A stretch of 64,000 bases of DNA from Casuarius casuarius (GCA_003342895.1 PTFA01000028.1:2940606-3004605), one strand, 5' to 3'. Positions 1 to 12,337 are shown, counted from the first letter of the stretch. The notes: generated by a model not told the origin, from the letters alone. Translations and numbers: made by a program.

Positions 1-185
1 CTGCCGTCCCCTTTGCGCGCAGAAACACTTGACTAGGGTTTAAGCCCCCCCGGCCGCCCCCCTCCGCGCGCCCCCGTGCCGCCTTCGCCTCCCGCCGCAG
101 CCGTCGAGCGCCGGGCGAGCCGCAGCGCCCGGACCAGCCGGCCGTGCCCGGCCACCCGGGGCCGCGGGGCCGGCCCCCTCGGAGA

Positions 186-206
186 GCAGCGCAGCGCAGC
201 GCAGCG
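186..206. repeat. short (CAGCG)n tandem repeat
   Basis: Four consecutive CAGCG units inside the CpG island. A short GC-rich microsatellite with no coding inference. Confidence 0.8.
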
Positions 207-776
207 CCCCCCCTCCCCCGCCGCAGGCGGCAGCGGCGCCGCGGGCTCCCGCCGCGGCGTTGCCTCGGCGCTGCCGCGTACTGTTTTAATCTGCGCTTCT
301 GCTTTCATGCCCTCCGCTCGGGACAGCGATCTGAACTCTCTCCCGTCGGGGTTCACTGCTACTCGATTTCGTGCCCACCGCCGTGCCCCGCAGCGTGCTC
401 GGCATTTAACTCCCGCTTTACAGCCCCCGCATGACAACGGCCGGCGCGGGCAGCCCTGGCCCCTTCGCCCCCCAGCGCCGTGCAGGACACCTGCCTCGGG
501 TATTTTTCGCTCCTTTATTGCCCTGTCACAGCGTGGGGCTCCCAGCCACCTCGCAAGCCCCAGCGACACGGCGCGGCACCGTCCCAGAGCCCTCCATTTA
601 CACGGAGCCGAAGCCGCAAGGGACGCAAGGCCCTTTACACGGCAGCCTTGGGCGCCACGGGCATTTCACTTCTCCCGGGTACCGCTCGGGCGCTGGGGCA
701 GCAGCGCCGCCGAGCCCCGGGGCCGCGCGAACGGCCGTTACCGCCCCTAGGGCAACGGCCAGCGCCACCGAGGCGG

Positions 777-790
777 CGCCAGGGGGCGGA
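777..790 (+). promoter_or_regulatory. CTCF-like core motif
   Basis: CGCCAGGGGGCGGA closely resembles the CTCF core (CCAGGGGGC), and it overlaps an Sp1-type GGGGCGG box. CTCF sites are common at CpG-island promoters. Motif match only; occupancy cannot be seen. Confidence 0.4.
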
Positions 791-807
791 GCCCGCCCCA
801 GGGCGCG

Positions 808-841
808 GCCATTTCGGGGCGGTGCCGCCATTTCGGGGCGG
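808..841 (-). promoter_or_regulatory. tandem YY1/Sp1 composite motif, two copies
   Basis: The 15-mer GCCATTTCGGGGCGG occurs at 808-822 and again at 827-841, identical and 19 bp apart. Each copy joins a YY1-type CCAT core to an Sp1-type GGGGCGG box. On the minus strand the second copy reads GAAATGGCGGC, the form found near start sites of many TATA-less genes. Read with the surrounding CpG island, this marks the likely initiation region. Confidence 0.5.
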
Positions 842-905
842 AGCGGCGGGCTCCGCCTGCGAGGGGCAGGCGTGAGGCGGGGCCGCCGCTGCCTGCTCGG
901 CCTGG

Positions 906-932
906 CCCGGCCCGGCCCGGCCCGGCCCGGCC
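906..932. repeat. (CCCGG)n tandem repeat
   Basis: Five consecutive CCCGG units in the 3' part of the CpG island. Low-complexity GC repeat. Confidence 0.85.
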
Positions 933-1520
933 CCGTCGCTGCCCGCCCGGCTGGCCGGGCCCGCCCTGCTGCGCCGCTGATGGCTGGGGACGTCTCACTT
1001 CATCTGTCACCAATTCTGCTCGCCTGCCCAGCTGTCAAAACAGGGGGTGTCTTTTTCATTCCAGCTCACAAAGTACCAAAGGGGAAAGGGGCTTTAATGC
1101 CTGTGTTTGGACACAAGCAATTATCCCTAATTATTGTTTTTCTTTTGAGCCTGCCCGTCCTGCTGGAGAGCCAGCAGATGAGCATGCCCTAATCCTCCCC
1201 AGTCGGTTGATCTCAGTGGGTTTTGCGGGACAAACCGGGCGAGAAGGCTTCCTGGCTTTCATCTCGATGTGAGTTTTGAACTGATTGAAACTCGTTGCGA
1301 TGGGAGAATTAACCTCGGAGCCCAGGCTTTCAATGGCCTCTGATAAGAGATTATACGTGTTGATGGCAAGCTTTTCTTGGCAAAATGTTTTCAAAGGACT
1401 TGGAGCTGTTAAATCAAAGCACTATTGAATTGGTGGTAGGCCCCTTTAGAGCCCTCCCTCCTCCTCATTCCCTGGTACTATGCGTTGGTAATTACTGGCG
1501 GGGTGGGAGAAGGGAAACAA

Positions 1521-1539
1521 CCCCCCCCCCCCCCCCCCC
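1521..1539. repeat. poly-C run, 19 bases
   Basis: Uninterrupted run of 19 C, flanked by AACAA and GAGTT. Homopolymer; its length in the assembly may be unreliable. Confidence 0.95.
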
Positions 1540-1776
1540 GAGTTACACACCCATGCACACATGGGTGATAAGCAATATCGGCCCGAGAAGTACAGGGAAG
1601 CCAGAGGAAAATTTTCTTAATCCCACAGAGCATAATTACATAAACACTCATGATGCTTTATGATAAATCCTGTTCTAGTGCAGTCTCCTTCCTTGCCTTT
1701 GTTTCTTGCTTTTGCAGGGTTGCATAGCAATCCAAGGACCCAGACTTCAATGATCTTTCCTCAGTAATTCACCCAA

Positions 1777-1818
1777 AAGGAAGGAAGGAGGGAGGGAGGG
1801 AGGGAGGGAAGGAGGAAA
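1777..1818. repeat. (AAGG)/(GGGA) purine microsatellite
   Basis: AAGG units followed by GGGA units on the plus strand, an all-purine tract of about 40 bp. Simple repeat, slightly degenerate at both ends. Confidence 0.9.
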
Positions 1819-2454
1819 GTAAGCAAATCTCACAGAAGAGTAAGAGGATCTTCCAGCCGTGAGTGTGTGTTTATGTGCCTAAGAAAAGATAGGTAATATN
1901 TAAGAAATTTTGATGAGATTTCTTTAAATAGAAGCCAGTTATTCCTTGAGTTTGTTTCTTTTCCCTCTGTCCGAAGTTTGTGTCCTGGACTCTCACATGA
2001 CACATCTCATTAAAGAATCATCAAAATTATTAAATTTGGATCACATTTGGTCATATACTTTCTCTTCCACTGTCTCGGAATGGGGGCTTTGGAAAAGCCT
2101 GTATGCGTAAGTGAAATTTGTCTGCCCCCCAGCTCTTAGGCCTAGGGAATGTCTGTGCACCAATCCATCCTGGATTTTTCAAATGAGTGTGCAATTGTTC
2201 TGAGACAGTTTCGGGACAACGGACATGGATCTGATTTTGGTTGTGGAAGGCTAGTTTAGATTATTGCGGGAAGCAGAAGAGGAAATAAACATTTTCTGTT
2301 GGAAAGATAATTTGCTTCAAGAAAAATGCTTACAAGGGTGTGGCATCCATTGTAGTGAGCTGTCAAACAGGGAAAAGTATTTAGCTCTGTTTCGAATTCT
2401 GTGTTGGTATCTGTTGGCAGGCAGGGAGAGGTGTTTGTATGGGCCAAGGCTTGT

Positions 2455-2515
2455 TCATTTGGAAGTCACATAACACTTTGAGACTTTCTTATCAAAATGA
2501 CATTCAGGTTTGATG
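2455..2515 (-). CDS. candidate terminal coding exon (weak)
   Basis: On the minus strand a strong acceptor (TTTTATTTCTCTCAG) precedes one open frame that uses one base to finish a codon, then reads IKPECHFDKKVSKCYVTSK and a TGA. If real, it is the last coding exon of the minus-strand gene whose better exons lie at 12.3 and 39.5 kb, with the 3' UTR running left towards the CpG island. The entry phase (one base needed) matches the exit phase of the candidate at 11035-11066 (two bases left). Against it: the coding part is short, no clear AATAAA was found just downstream on this strand, and a good acceptor alone occurs by chance in introns. Product unknown. Confidence 0.22.
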
Positions 2516-5500
2516 CTGAGAGAAATAAAACATTGACATCAAGCGTGGAAATATACAGATAGAAGAAGTTTGTTAGAGCTGCCCATAGTCAAAGGTCACC
2601 CTCTCCAGTATGGTACCCTGCAGCGGTAAGGAAGAGACAGCGGAAGCAGTGGCGGCACAGTGACAGGCAAATGGTGGCGGGGCAGAGGCGGTGGATGCTG
2701 GCAGCAGGCTGTGTATGAGCAGAGGGAACCTGCAGTTTGAGGACAACTTTTGTTCAGGAAGTGCTTGGAGTGAATCCGCCACAAACAGCACTGCAGAGCC
2801 AGGACTCCTGCATAGGTCTCCCTTCCTAGCCCCAGTGCATTCACTTTGATGCCTTGATAGAAACACACTTGGAAAATGTCTTAGAGGGAATAGAGCAGCC
2901 TGACCAGGAGCTGGATTGCTGTAAGCCTGGACAGTGAAGTATGCATGCAGTATAGCCAGCTGCCTCAGCCAGCATTCCCAGCTGTAGGAAAAGGACTGGA
3001 TTCAGGACTCTTGCAAATGTATACTAAGGGCTGGTAGTCACTACTTGATCATTACTATTTTGATCATTAGTTTTTCAAATTGATATTTTGTTATGTTTAC
3101 TTTTTCTCTCCAGTAAGGCTCCTTGCTTTTGAAGTCCTTTGTTTAAACTCTTTACCTGTGAGTCATCATTCATCCTAGAGCACTCTGCTGGTGTGCCTTG
3201 GTCCAAGCTCTTGATCCAAGCCTGAGCCAATGTAATTTATATTTTTAACAGAAACAGAAACAGGACCTTGAACTCGGCCCTTTTTAATGCCCCTAAGTGT
3301 TTGCTAGATGGCTAACACGTAATCATTTTTTCAATTTAAACGCTATAATTATTAAAATATTATGATTAAACTGAAAGTTTTTTGGGATTCAGTTCCTACA
3401 AAACCATTCAACTTGTATTGTATTATGGAGGTTTCCTGCCAGCAGATAATTTAGTGGGAGGTTTGTTAGTAATTGGAAAATGTATTTTTGAAAGTTGAAA
3501 ATTAGTAGGGGTTTTTGTTTGTTTTCATTAAACAGTATCTCAACAACAACTGAAATTCAAAAATGCACATTTTGGCTTATTCAGTTCTTACTGTTGACTA
3601 GGTCGTTGAGTATTGTGGAGAAGCTGGGAAGAGTAATTATAGCTTTACTTGTCCTGATTGTTTTGAATGTTGGAGTATTCTGCAAGGGAGCCTAGAGAGT
3701 TCACAAGCTGTGCAGGTCTCAGTAGAGTTCATACATTGTACAGGATCTTTTCTTCTTTGGTGAAGTGCCTGAATTGTCAGTAAACTTGCAAAGCTTGTCA
3801 GGAAAGTGTACTTGCGGAGTTTATACTCTCCATAGAAGTAAACAGCTATAATAATGGAAAAACCTGTGGATTTTATAGCTTACATAGGATGAAAGAAACC
3901 AATAGTTAGAGTGCATAGAATAGAGTCGCTTTCTATACATTTGACAATTCAACAAGTCTAAAGATTCATCTGGGGCCACAGCTGTTTCATTAATCATTGC
4001 TATTTCAATAATGTGTATGAGCCCCAAACAGTTAGAATGTTTACCACATAAAATAGTGTGGGTCCAATTTATAAAATTAAAAAGATGGTTTCAGCCCCAA
4101 AGACCTTAAAATCTATATATTCAGTGAGAAGCAACAGTTAGACTCAACAAACATATGGTGGAAACGTGCTCTAACAGCAACACCAGTATCAGTCTAGAGG
4201 CAGCCGCAGCACACCAACGGCTCAGGTATGGTCAGCAGAACACAGACTACACAGAAGTTGTCTCTTCCACTGAAGGAGAGAGGCCCACGGCATCTAATAC
4301 ACTGATGAACCTTATGAGGTTCTTGTGATCAGAACTGTACTCTGGCTCAGTGTCTTCTGTGGGCTTGATATGTGCAGGAGTTTTGGCTCTAGCAGTCTCT
4401 GGCCAAAATTTATGACATAAAAATAAATGACTTATTCATGCACCCCCATTTATGCATCTCCATCCCATCTGCTCCAGTATTTCCAACATCTTACTTCTCA
4501 CTCTCCAGATTCAGCAAGTCTTTCTTCCCTAGAGCAAGGAGGCCGGCATTTCCTATCCAGACATTTCACAGATAAGCACTAGACATCACAGAATCACCAC
4601 TGGTCGCAGAATCTGATTAACTAAACCATAAAGAGTTCCAACTCAGTGCCCCACATAATGTCAGCGAAGGATCTTGTAGTCACTAAGTGATAATGTCTGA
4701 GCCCTTTGCCATGTGTCTGCCCATTGTCCATTGAAACCAACATCACTGTAACTGTTTTCTCTTCTCATACAGATTGGCTATCTAATCACATGCACATAGC
4801 TATACAGTCCAGTCCCTGCCTTTGCATTATTCTTTGCCATAGGTCAAAAAATGCTTCATTCTTCAAAGCGATAACTAGACCATGTAGAATTTGACTTCAG
4901 TTGTCATTCTTTAGGAACAAAGGGGAGCTACTATGTGAAAGCATCCTGTGGGCCAAATCCCACAATCCTTATTTTTATACACACTACTTGTGAATATTCC
5001 TATTGGTCCCTGTAATTGTTTTCAATGTTTATTATGATCAAAGATTGAAAAATGGTGAGAATATCATATGTGCCTTGTCAAGTACTAAACAAACGGTGTT
5101 GCAAAGACAGTTTCTTTTGTGTCTGGAATCTAGTTGCAAAACATTCAATATTTTTTAGCTATAAGTGATTTATGTTTTTAAAAACAAGATTTTTTTTTTG
5201 AAGGAAAAGGTAAGTCTTTGGAATGTTATCACTTGTTTAATATTTAATGTTAATAATGTTAATATTTATTGAAATATTCATCTGAATTCTGACATTTAAT
5301 TTCCATCCTTACTTTTTGTTTTGGCAGTATGCCTTTCTCTCCCCTGACACCTCACCTTCAAAATACACCCATACAATTTCCCTGAAACCTGTGAGAGCAG
5401 AATGGAGTGCCTCGCTTGGGTACACATCTGCAGCAGGTACTGACTAGTGGTCAACTGGACACCTAAATGAGAGCAGGTGAGGGTGGGTTTTGTTAGCTTG

Positions 5501-8500
5501 TGCAGCTAGCTGGATATAGGCAAAGGAATGCATTTTTACATGCAGTTATGCTGTTGCAGCTTTGAAACCGAGATGATGTCTGCAATAGGTCTTCCATACC
5601 CACAAAAATAAGAACTTAAACAGAAACAGGGGAAGAGGTGATAGATGTCATACTGTCTCAGGTTATAACATATCCTGAAAAAGCACTGAGAGACTGCTTG
5701 GAAACAGATACTTTTCTAGCAAAGGGACCAATTTCTGGACTCGCAAGCCGTGTGCAGTCTCCAAGCAACGAGTGCAGCTCCCATGCCTCCTGGTCAGTGA
5801 CCAGCTGTGAGCTCCTGGCCATCCCAAATCCCCCATGATCTGCAAGACAGCAGGGGCTGAAGAGGCTAATGGCACCAGGTCATCCTGGGATGCAGCTTCA
5901 TATGCAGCCTAGCCATGCCTCCCAGTGGGGCAGCGGCCCCTCAGCTAGCCTTTGCCATAACCCAGGTGCTCTCTGTTTTCCCCACCTCTGAAGCGCAGAA
6001 GCAAGTGGCATGTGTGTTAGCTCTCGGTCCCTTGAAGATTCTGGCATACAGCTTGTGGGATGGGGGATGCTGCTCACCCCATCCTAAAGGTTAGAGCACA
6101 GGGCTGGGTGGCCTGTCACAGGCCATAATGTGAGCTTTGTCTTTCTTAAGTAAACCTGCAATCCATACTCCCTGTAGAAAAGCAAGGGATAAAGTCCTAC
6201 TGCACCTGTCAATTTAACTTGAGGATAATTTCTTCTGGCTCTGAAATAGTCCCATCAATTTAATTTGTGGCATACAATTAAAATATGACTGAAAGCACCA
6301 AAAAGAAAAAGGATTCTCATTCTCTGGGCTACTTGGGAGCACTAGCCCAGATCCTACTCCAGCCTCCAGCTGTGGCCAACATCTGAGACAAATGGAAAAA
6401 AAAAAGCCTCCCAAATGAAATATATATGCTGTAGAATGTGCTGAGGGAAAAATACCTTCTTTTTCCTCTGCAGGCTCCTAGCTGAAGCCATAAAGCATGA
6501 CATGTTTGTCTTTAGTTGAGTTTGGACAAATCCTTTCAATTAATTATGTATTTTGAACACTTTCACTTGATACACTAAAGAGTGATATGAGAACAAAACC
6601 ATAGTTAATAGAAAGAAGAAACGCTTGTGCACTTGAATTTTAACTAAGATGCATTTCTCTCATGTTTGTGTGTCATGTTTCATTTACCTCAAGATGAGAG
6701 AAGAACACTTTCCCTGCTCTGATAGTCTGTAATCCAGAAAGAAATGCCAAAGTGCACTGAGAACAATAGCTTCAAGACTGCAAAACTGGTGACAGTTGAC
6801 CTAAAGGATCTAGAAGGCAAAACTTATCCTGGTAGATGTTAGGGAATGATTCACAATGATTCCATTTAAACTTTCAGCCTTTGTCTTCAGTGTCCAACAA
6901 ATGTTTCTGTAGAAGCATGACAAAAGAACCCTAAGATATAGCTCGCTGGATGAATAATCACAACAAATAATTTATATGATTAATTTTGTTCTTTTATCTC
7001 CATTCTATTAGAACTATTTTAGCAGATGTCAGCATTTTAAATGCAATTGTTATTAGAAACGGTTGAGTGTGTCTTCAGAAATAATTGCTGAATTTCAAGT
7101 CCTTTACGGTCAAGCTGCAGTGATGATGTGCTGTATATTGGAACCTAGAAAACAGACTATTGCAGGCATTTTAAGCTTACAGATATTGCTGTGTTAGTTT
7201 TTGGTGGATTCAAAGCTATTGAAAACAGCTGTTTCTCCTGTTAGTGCACTGGATGCTTATCTTCTTGCTCTATATATCAAAATATCAGTGTCAAAATTTA
7301 CCATTACTGCATAAACTGAAGAAACTTTGATCTAAAGATAAGATAGGATGGTTCAATCTGTATTAAGTAGCTGCTGCCCTTAGTGTATTTAAAAATACAA
7401 TAAAATAGAATATTTTGATTATTCTGTAGAAATATGACAAGCATGAAATAAAATAAAATAAATAAAATGATAGAAGGACAGTCACAAAATAATTCTGAAT
7501 CAACAAAATATTTTGAAATTTCAAGCATATTTTTAAAAACATAATTTCTATGTAAATATTTTTGCATATTTGTTTCTCAGCGAATTTAAAGTATTTGGGT
7601 CTCTTTTTTTAATTCTATGGAAACAAAATTCAAAGCCTCACTACAACTTCTAAAATAAAAATTCTGAATGCCGGATGGCTTTTAATGCTGCCTGGACCGT
7701 GTGGATCCTTTGAAAAAAGTACCAAAATGTAAGATGCAAGATATAGAAACCATGCAAAACTGTTGAAATTCATCCATGAGATGACAAGGGATCCTCTAAA
7801 AAATGGAAGTGTAACTGGAACAAAGGAAGGAGGAGAAAGACACAGAAAAGAGAGAGGAAGAAGGTGACACGTGTGCCTCAATTTAGAGGAAATGATGTAC
7901 ACCATTTATTTGAGAATTAAGGAAATATTTCACACATTGGTATCTTACTGGCAGAACATTAGATGCATCTCACAACATTAAGTGGCCATTGTGATTCTGT
8001 TCTGGGAATGACCACGAAAGGCCTGCGCACAAATGTGGTTGTTTGACATACTGCATAAACCCATTTATCACAGATTCATCTCCCAGATGCCCTCAATGCT
8101 GTGTCCAGTCAGCAAAAAGCGATTGCCCACCTCCCCTGGGTCAAAAAAGGCCCATTAGAAGCACTGCTCTCTTACCCATCTGCTGAAACTGTTATCTAGG
8201 GCAGCTAATTATATGTTTCACTCTTTCACTCCCAGAACCAAATCTATCTGAGTCTCGATATCATTGATTACATTAACTGGAAATATTTACAGGAAACATA
8301 GACTGTGAATTTTACTTCACCCTGAAGATAGAAACAATACTCTTTGGACCTTTTGGTTTTTTTTTTTTTTACTTTGTAAAATTGTGCAGAACAGAGAGAG
8401 CAAACAGGGAGAGCAAATCTACTGTAGGTAAAAAGTCTCTCTAAGTGTGGCTTACAATAAATGTCACGTTTCTGAGAAAATTGTACTTATCGTTTTTATA

Positions 8501-9990
8501 CCTTTCCACCAGTATGGTGTCCGAATATATCAAATGAAGTGTTAGCTTTTGATGATCCTTTTGGTACATATTGCCATGGTTCTTGCGATAACGCAGAAAG
8601 ATGCTGATTACACTGGGCAGGGAAACAGACAAGCACTTCTCAAGACTGCGACCTTGCTAGGTGTAACTCTAACAGCATTCAGTGCGGGGCAGTCCTTGGT
8701 TGGGAAAACTTCCCAGTGAAGGGTTACTGGGTTGCAGTAAGCAGTTGGCAAGTTAGAAATTCAACAAGCAGCACTCCTCTTTCAGCATCAGAAGTGAATC
8801 AATACTCCTGTACTGTCCTGGGAGGAATCTGGTACAAGGGTGCCTGGATAACCAAGTCCCACCAAGAGTTAGTTGCCTAAAAATCTTGGGAAAGATGGGC
8901 TTGCGCTGTTGAGAGACACTGTCTTTGGGATAAAACACAGCAAGAAGCCTATGATCATTCACTCTCATTGAAGTTTGGAAGATGGTTTTTAAAAGATGGA
9001 AATAGTTCTCCGCATGGCCTGGCTGCAGTGGGGTTGAGTTCTTGTCTGCTATTCTGCCCCTCTGGTCTCCTTCTCTTGTTTCAGCTGGGTACAGCACACT
9101 TGCACCCTTTCTGCCCCAAACTTTTCCAAATTGCTATGACTCACTTCCTTTCACCCAATGGCATATATGGTGTTGGTCAAGATGATTTCTTACAGTCAAT
9201 GTCCTGCTATTTGTGCTTTAAAGTTCAAAAAGGCAAGCTATTTTTGTATATGTTGCATTCATCATCATGGTCAGAAAGTCTGACTAAGGTCTAAATTCAT
9301 GAGGATCTAGGAAAAAATAATCTAGTCAATTACTTTTTATCCCCAGTGTACTTCTTTTATGACACACATTTATGAAAGTTGCTCGTGTCCTGGTTATTGG
9401 AGTCTATTCCATCAGCTTCTTCATAGAGGGGTGTTTTCTGCTTTCCCTCCTCTTTGTTTAGCAGTGTATTGCTGCAGCAGACAGCAGCAACAGCGAGGTC
9501 TCTGCTCTGTGTGAGGAAAGTGTTCCTGAAATGTCATGCTTCCCTTAGAGTGAGTCACCAGTAGTAACTTAGTGATAGGAAGTGTGTGTTGGGGAAGCAT
9601 TTTTAGAAGGTTATAGTGGCCACAAATGAGCAGACAAGAGTAGCGGTAAAGCTACATCATTGACAATGAGCTGTTGGATGCAACTTAAACCACTAACAGG
9701 CATTTTTACCAATATTGTATATTTTAACCTTCATGACCAAAACAGCCTCTATCAGCAAGAAAATAGCTTGCTGGCATAGCTGACTCTACATTGGGAATAA
9801 TTAGCCTTAGTGCTCAAAACATTGCTTACGTACTTTCCAAAAGGCAAGCTTTAAAAGACAATGAATCCTTAGCATAGTTTCATCCAACAGAAGTTCGTAC
9901 ACACATAGTATGTTTTCCTCAATGGGTACCATTTATACACAGTCCAGTTTGTAAATGCAGAGAATGATATTATTTTCAAGCAATACATCT
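2516..9990. other. intron-like sequence, no supported gene
   Basis: AT-rich, CpG-poor DNA with only short chance open frames on both strands. No exon with both splice sites, no RNA gene and no well-preserved repeat were recognised, apart from an AAAT microsatellite at 7445-7469 and a poly-T run near 8357. If the minus-strand gene model holds, this is one of its 3' introns. Confidence 0.5.
7445..7469. repeat. (AAAT/AAAAT)n microsatellite
   Basis: A-rich AAATA/AAATAA units over 25 bp. Ordinary simple repeat. Confidence 0.8.
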
Positions 9991-9997
9991 GTGAGCT

Positions 9998-10056
9998 CAT
10001 ATCATATCATATCATATCATATCTTTTCATATCTTTTCATATCTTTTCATATCATT
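9998..10056. repeat. compound ATATC / ATCTTTTCAT microsatellite
   Basis: Five-base CATAT units pass into three copies of the ten-base unit ATCTTTTCAT and back to ATATCAT. The ten-base unit looks like two of the five-base units carrying substitutions that were then amplified, so this appears to be a two-stage tandem expansion. Confidence 0.9.
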
Positions 10057-10122
10057 TACTGCTATCCTTGGCCAAAGCAATGTAAGTGGGGGCATGTAGC
10101 ATGGATTTTCTGTTTTTCTGAT

Positions 10123-10134
10123 GGGGGGGGGGGG
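10123..10134. repeat. poly-G run, 12 bases
   Basis: Twelve G in a row followed by AAGGGG. Homopolymer with G-quadruplex potential when combined with the next G tract. Confidence 0.9.
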
Positions 10135-10139
10135 AAGGG

Positions 10140-12257
10140 GTTGTTCTTTTACAGTAGGGGCAATCTCAACTTCATGGAAAATGCCAAACTGGAGATAATA
10201 AGGAACTAGAAATTCTCTGAAGCCATTGTTATTGGACTTCAGATAAATTCAGATAAATCTCCTCCCATTCTCTGCCAGATGTTCCTAGATTGGATTTACA
10301 AGGCTGGTTACTTTTTTCCTATTGTGCTTTCCAAATTTTTGTTGATGTTTCTCTTTTGCACTATCTGATGGAGTTTTGATACAAGTTAATAGAACAGGGC
10401 AAGAGACTGAGACAATTTTGTTCAGGAAGCATATGTTATATGCCTTTATGTAGACTCTACGATTTAAAGTTAGATTAAAAAGTTAATTTAAAATTAAATA
10501 TTATATGTGATGCTCTTGAAATTCTTCAAGAGAAAACTTGAAAAGACCCTAGGAAATATTCATAAACTCAATTTTTGCGTTGTGTTAGAAGTGACTGAAG
10601 CCATTTTGTTACAGCATGAGTACCAGGACTTTTATGGTGTTAGAAACTTTTAGGAAAATGGGAGAAGTATGGTTTGTATGAAATGTTGTGTGGTCTCCTG
10701 TTGGATCTTCAGACATCATTTCTAACATCCTATGTTCTCAAATGCTTAGTTGCATATAAAACCTGTTCACACTAAAGCTAATAAAAACTTGTTGAATCCA
10801 ATGGGAGAAGGATTGCTAAGTAGCTCTAAAGTTAAGAGAAGGGAAAAGTGCAATTCATTCACATACAGTAGATCAGAGTTGTAGTTAATCACACAGGCAT
10901 ATTTTCTTTGCTTATCTGCTGGTAGATGTTTGTGTTATCAGCCGTGAAATTGGTTGCAGTGCTGGAAATAATGACTTTCAGAACAGGCTTTGTATCCTTG
11001 TTCTCTCCACAGGAATTTTGAAAATATCCCTTACCTGACTGCTGGCAGGGTACTTGTAATATTTTGCTAACACACCAATAAAAATACATATAAAAATTAT
11101 CTCAGAGTTTTAGGCCAAATTTTGCTCTCCACTATACTAATGTTGATGCAGAGAAAAGCTACTGAGTTTCCACTTGTGTAACCAAAAGCAGAGTTTCGCC
11201 TTAAGGAATGTAAGTGCAAATAGCAAGGTATTAAAAACACAGATGTACAGATAAAGGCCCATGTGTGGAAATGGTTTATATTAAGAGGCAGTTGCTGAAG
11301 CCAGTGAGAGTTTTGTCCAGGCAAGGCCCATTTAGCACAATATTTTTCTTCATGAGTAGTTTTAGAGAAATCTTTAATTAAGGCCATTCATTCTGCCTAG
11401 CCATTAATGCTTTGGATCACTCCTCCTCTCCTCCCATACCCTTTTGTTATTTTGCTGGACTGATGCTAGACCAAGCCTGAATTCCTCTTTGGCCATGTAT
11501 GCGACCAAGGTCAGCAGTGTAGCCCTTATTTTTTTACTTCAGCAGAGCATTATTTGCAGTGAATCAGAAATATTGTCATTTGTGATAACTGGCTGCATAG
11601 AATACATAAGCCTTTTATTTTGCCTTTGCATTAAAGGCCTGCTGAGTTCTCTGCACAAAACGTCATTGTAACACCTGAAGAAATTTTTGAGGAGAAAGGT
11701 TCAGTAAAAAACAAATTCAGCTATCCTGCTGTTGAATGAAGATGATGGAAAATATTAAGCAAACTAATTTCAGTTCTTGCATTGCCTGCTGAGCAACCTT
11801 GTCACCTGGCTTCAGCATTTCTAAAAATAGGCTCAATAATACATGAGTGATAATCTAATAAAGGAGTAATGCTCTAATAATGGGTGAGTAATATTCTATT
11901 TTTTGGTTAATAGTGTGTGATAAAGACTTGTCTTTTGACTCTTTCATTTAGATTGGAAAACATAATTATAGCAATATTGTATTTATTTCAAATATAATGC
12001 CTTCTCACTAGGAGCCTACTAGTTTATAGAGCCTAGTGCTACTCAGGTGATTCAAAGCAGCATGGTGAATGAGATCCTATGAGATTTTACATTTATTATC
12101 ATTTGTGCTTTCACATTTTTCATTGTTTTTCGCTACTTTCAACATTTGCATGCAGGGCCAGAAGCAAGGAGGGATGTGGACGTGATTATTTTTTGTGCTG
12201 TTTTTATAAATCCTTTGCTGAATTAAGTAATCTGTTCTGTGTGGATATCAGCCTTAC
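10140..12257. other. intron-like sequence
   Basis: AT-rich sequence with no preserved repeat recognised. It contains one weak minus-strand exon candidate (11035-11066), listed separately. The rest shows nothing supportable. Confidence 0.45.
11035..11066 (-). CDS. candidate 32-bp exon (weak)
   Basis: On the minus strand a good donor (CAG then GTAAGG) follows 32 bases preceded by TTTTTATTGGTGTGTTAG. Read in phase 0, which is what the exon at 12258-12337 would require, it gives QNITSTLPAV plus two bases. The other two frames are also open, so the frame itself carries no evidence. The acceptor tract is interrupted by G residues. It is included only because its phase fits its neighbours and its donor is strong. 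Confidence 0.2.
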
Positions 12258-12337
12258 CTTTTGGAAAGCTAGATCTTGGTCATCGTGGTCAGAACTTCTG
12301 AGTTCTTCATCAAAATATTCCTCTGGATCTGGGTAGA
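12258..12337 (-). CDS. internal coding exon of an unidentified minus-strand gene
   Basis: An 80-bp minus-strand exon with near-consensus borders: acceptor CACTTTTTTCCACACAG and donor CAAAAG followed by GTAAGG. Two frames contain stops. The third is fully open, uses two bases to complete a codon and ends on a codon boundary. It encodes YPDPEEYFDEELRSSDHDDQ followed by DLAFQK, a strongly acidic, hydrophilic segment that would be exposed or disordered. The entry phase matches the exit phase of the exon at 39450-39516; joining them makes an isoleucine codon across the junction. I do not recognise the protein family. The next exon must begin in phase 0. Confidence 0.6.

Larger units (their letters stand above)
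1..985. promoter_or_regulatory. CpG island, probable TATA-less promoter
   Basis: Dense CpG and very high GC from the window edge to about 985, ending abruptly in AT-rich DNA. It holds Sp1-type GGGGCGG boxes, a CTCF-like core, two YY1-type GCCATTT repeats and short GC tandem repeats, and no obvious TATA box. This is the usual make-up of a housekeeping-type vertebrate promoter. The YY1 motif reads as AAATGGCGGC on the minus strand, the orientation usually seen just downstream of a start site, which weakly favours a transcript running left out of the window. A bidirectional promoter is equally possible. Long open frames here on both strands result from low stop-codon density in GC-rich DNA and are not called as genes. 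Confidence 0.8.
986..2454. other. non-coding flank of the CpG island
   Basis: Mixed AT/GC sequence with no supportable exon. It holds the poly-C and GGGA repeats listed separately and an unresolved base (N) at 1900. The 1000-1400 part still contains isolated CpGs and could be island shore. Nothing else recognised. Confidence 0.5.

Noticed and set aside
598..831. Minus-strand frame starting MAAPPRNGRALG with a hydrophobic signal-like stretch
   Set aside because: It starts at the YY1 motif's ATG, a known coincidence in promoters, and reads through CpG-island DNA with no donor or homology to support coding.
431..1192. 253-codon plus-strand open frame (with 224- and 131-codon partners at 76-750 and 480-875)
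   Set aside because: They lie in a CpG island where stops are rare, overlap each other in different frames, have proline/alanine/arginine-biased composition and match no family.
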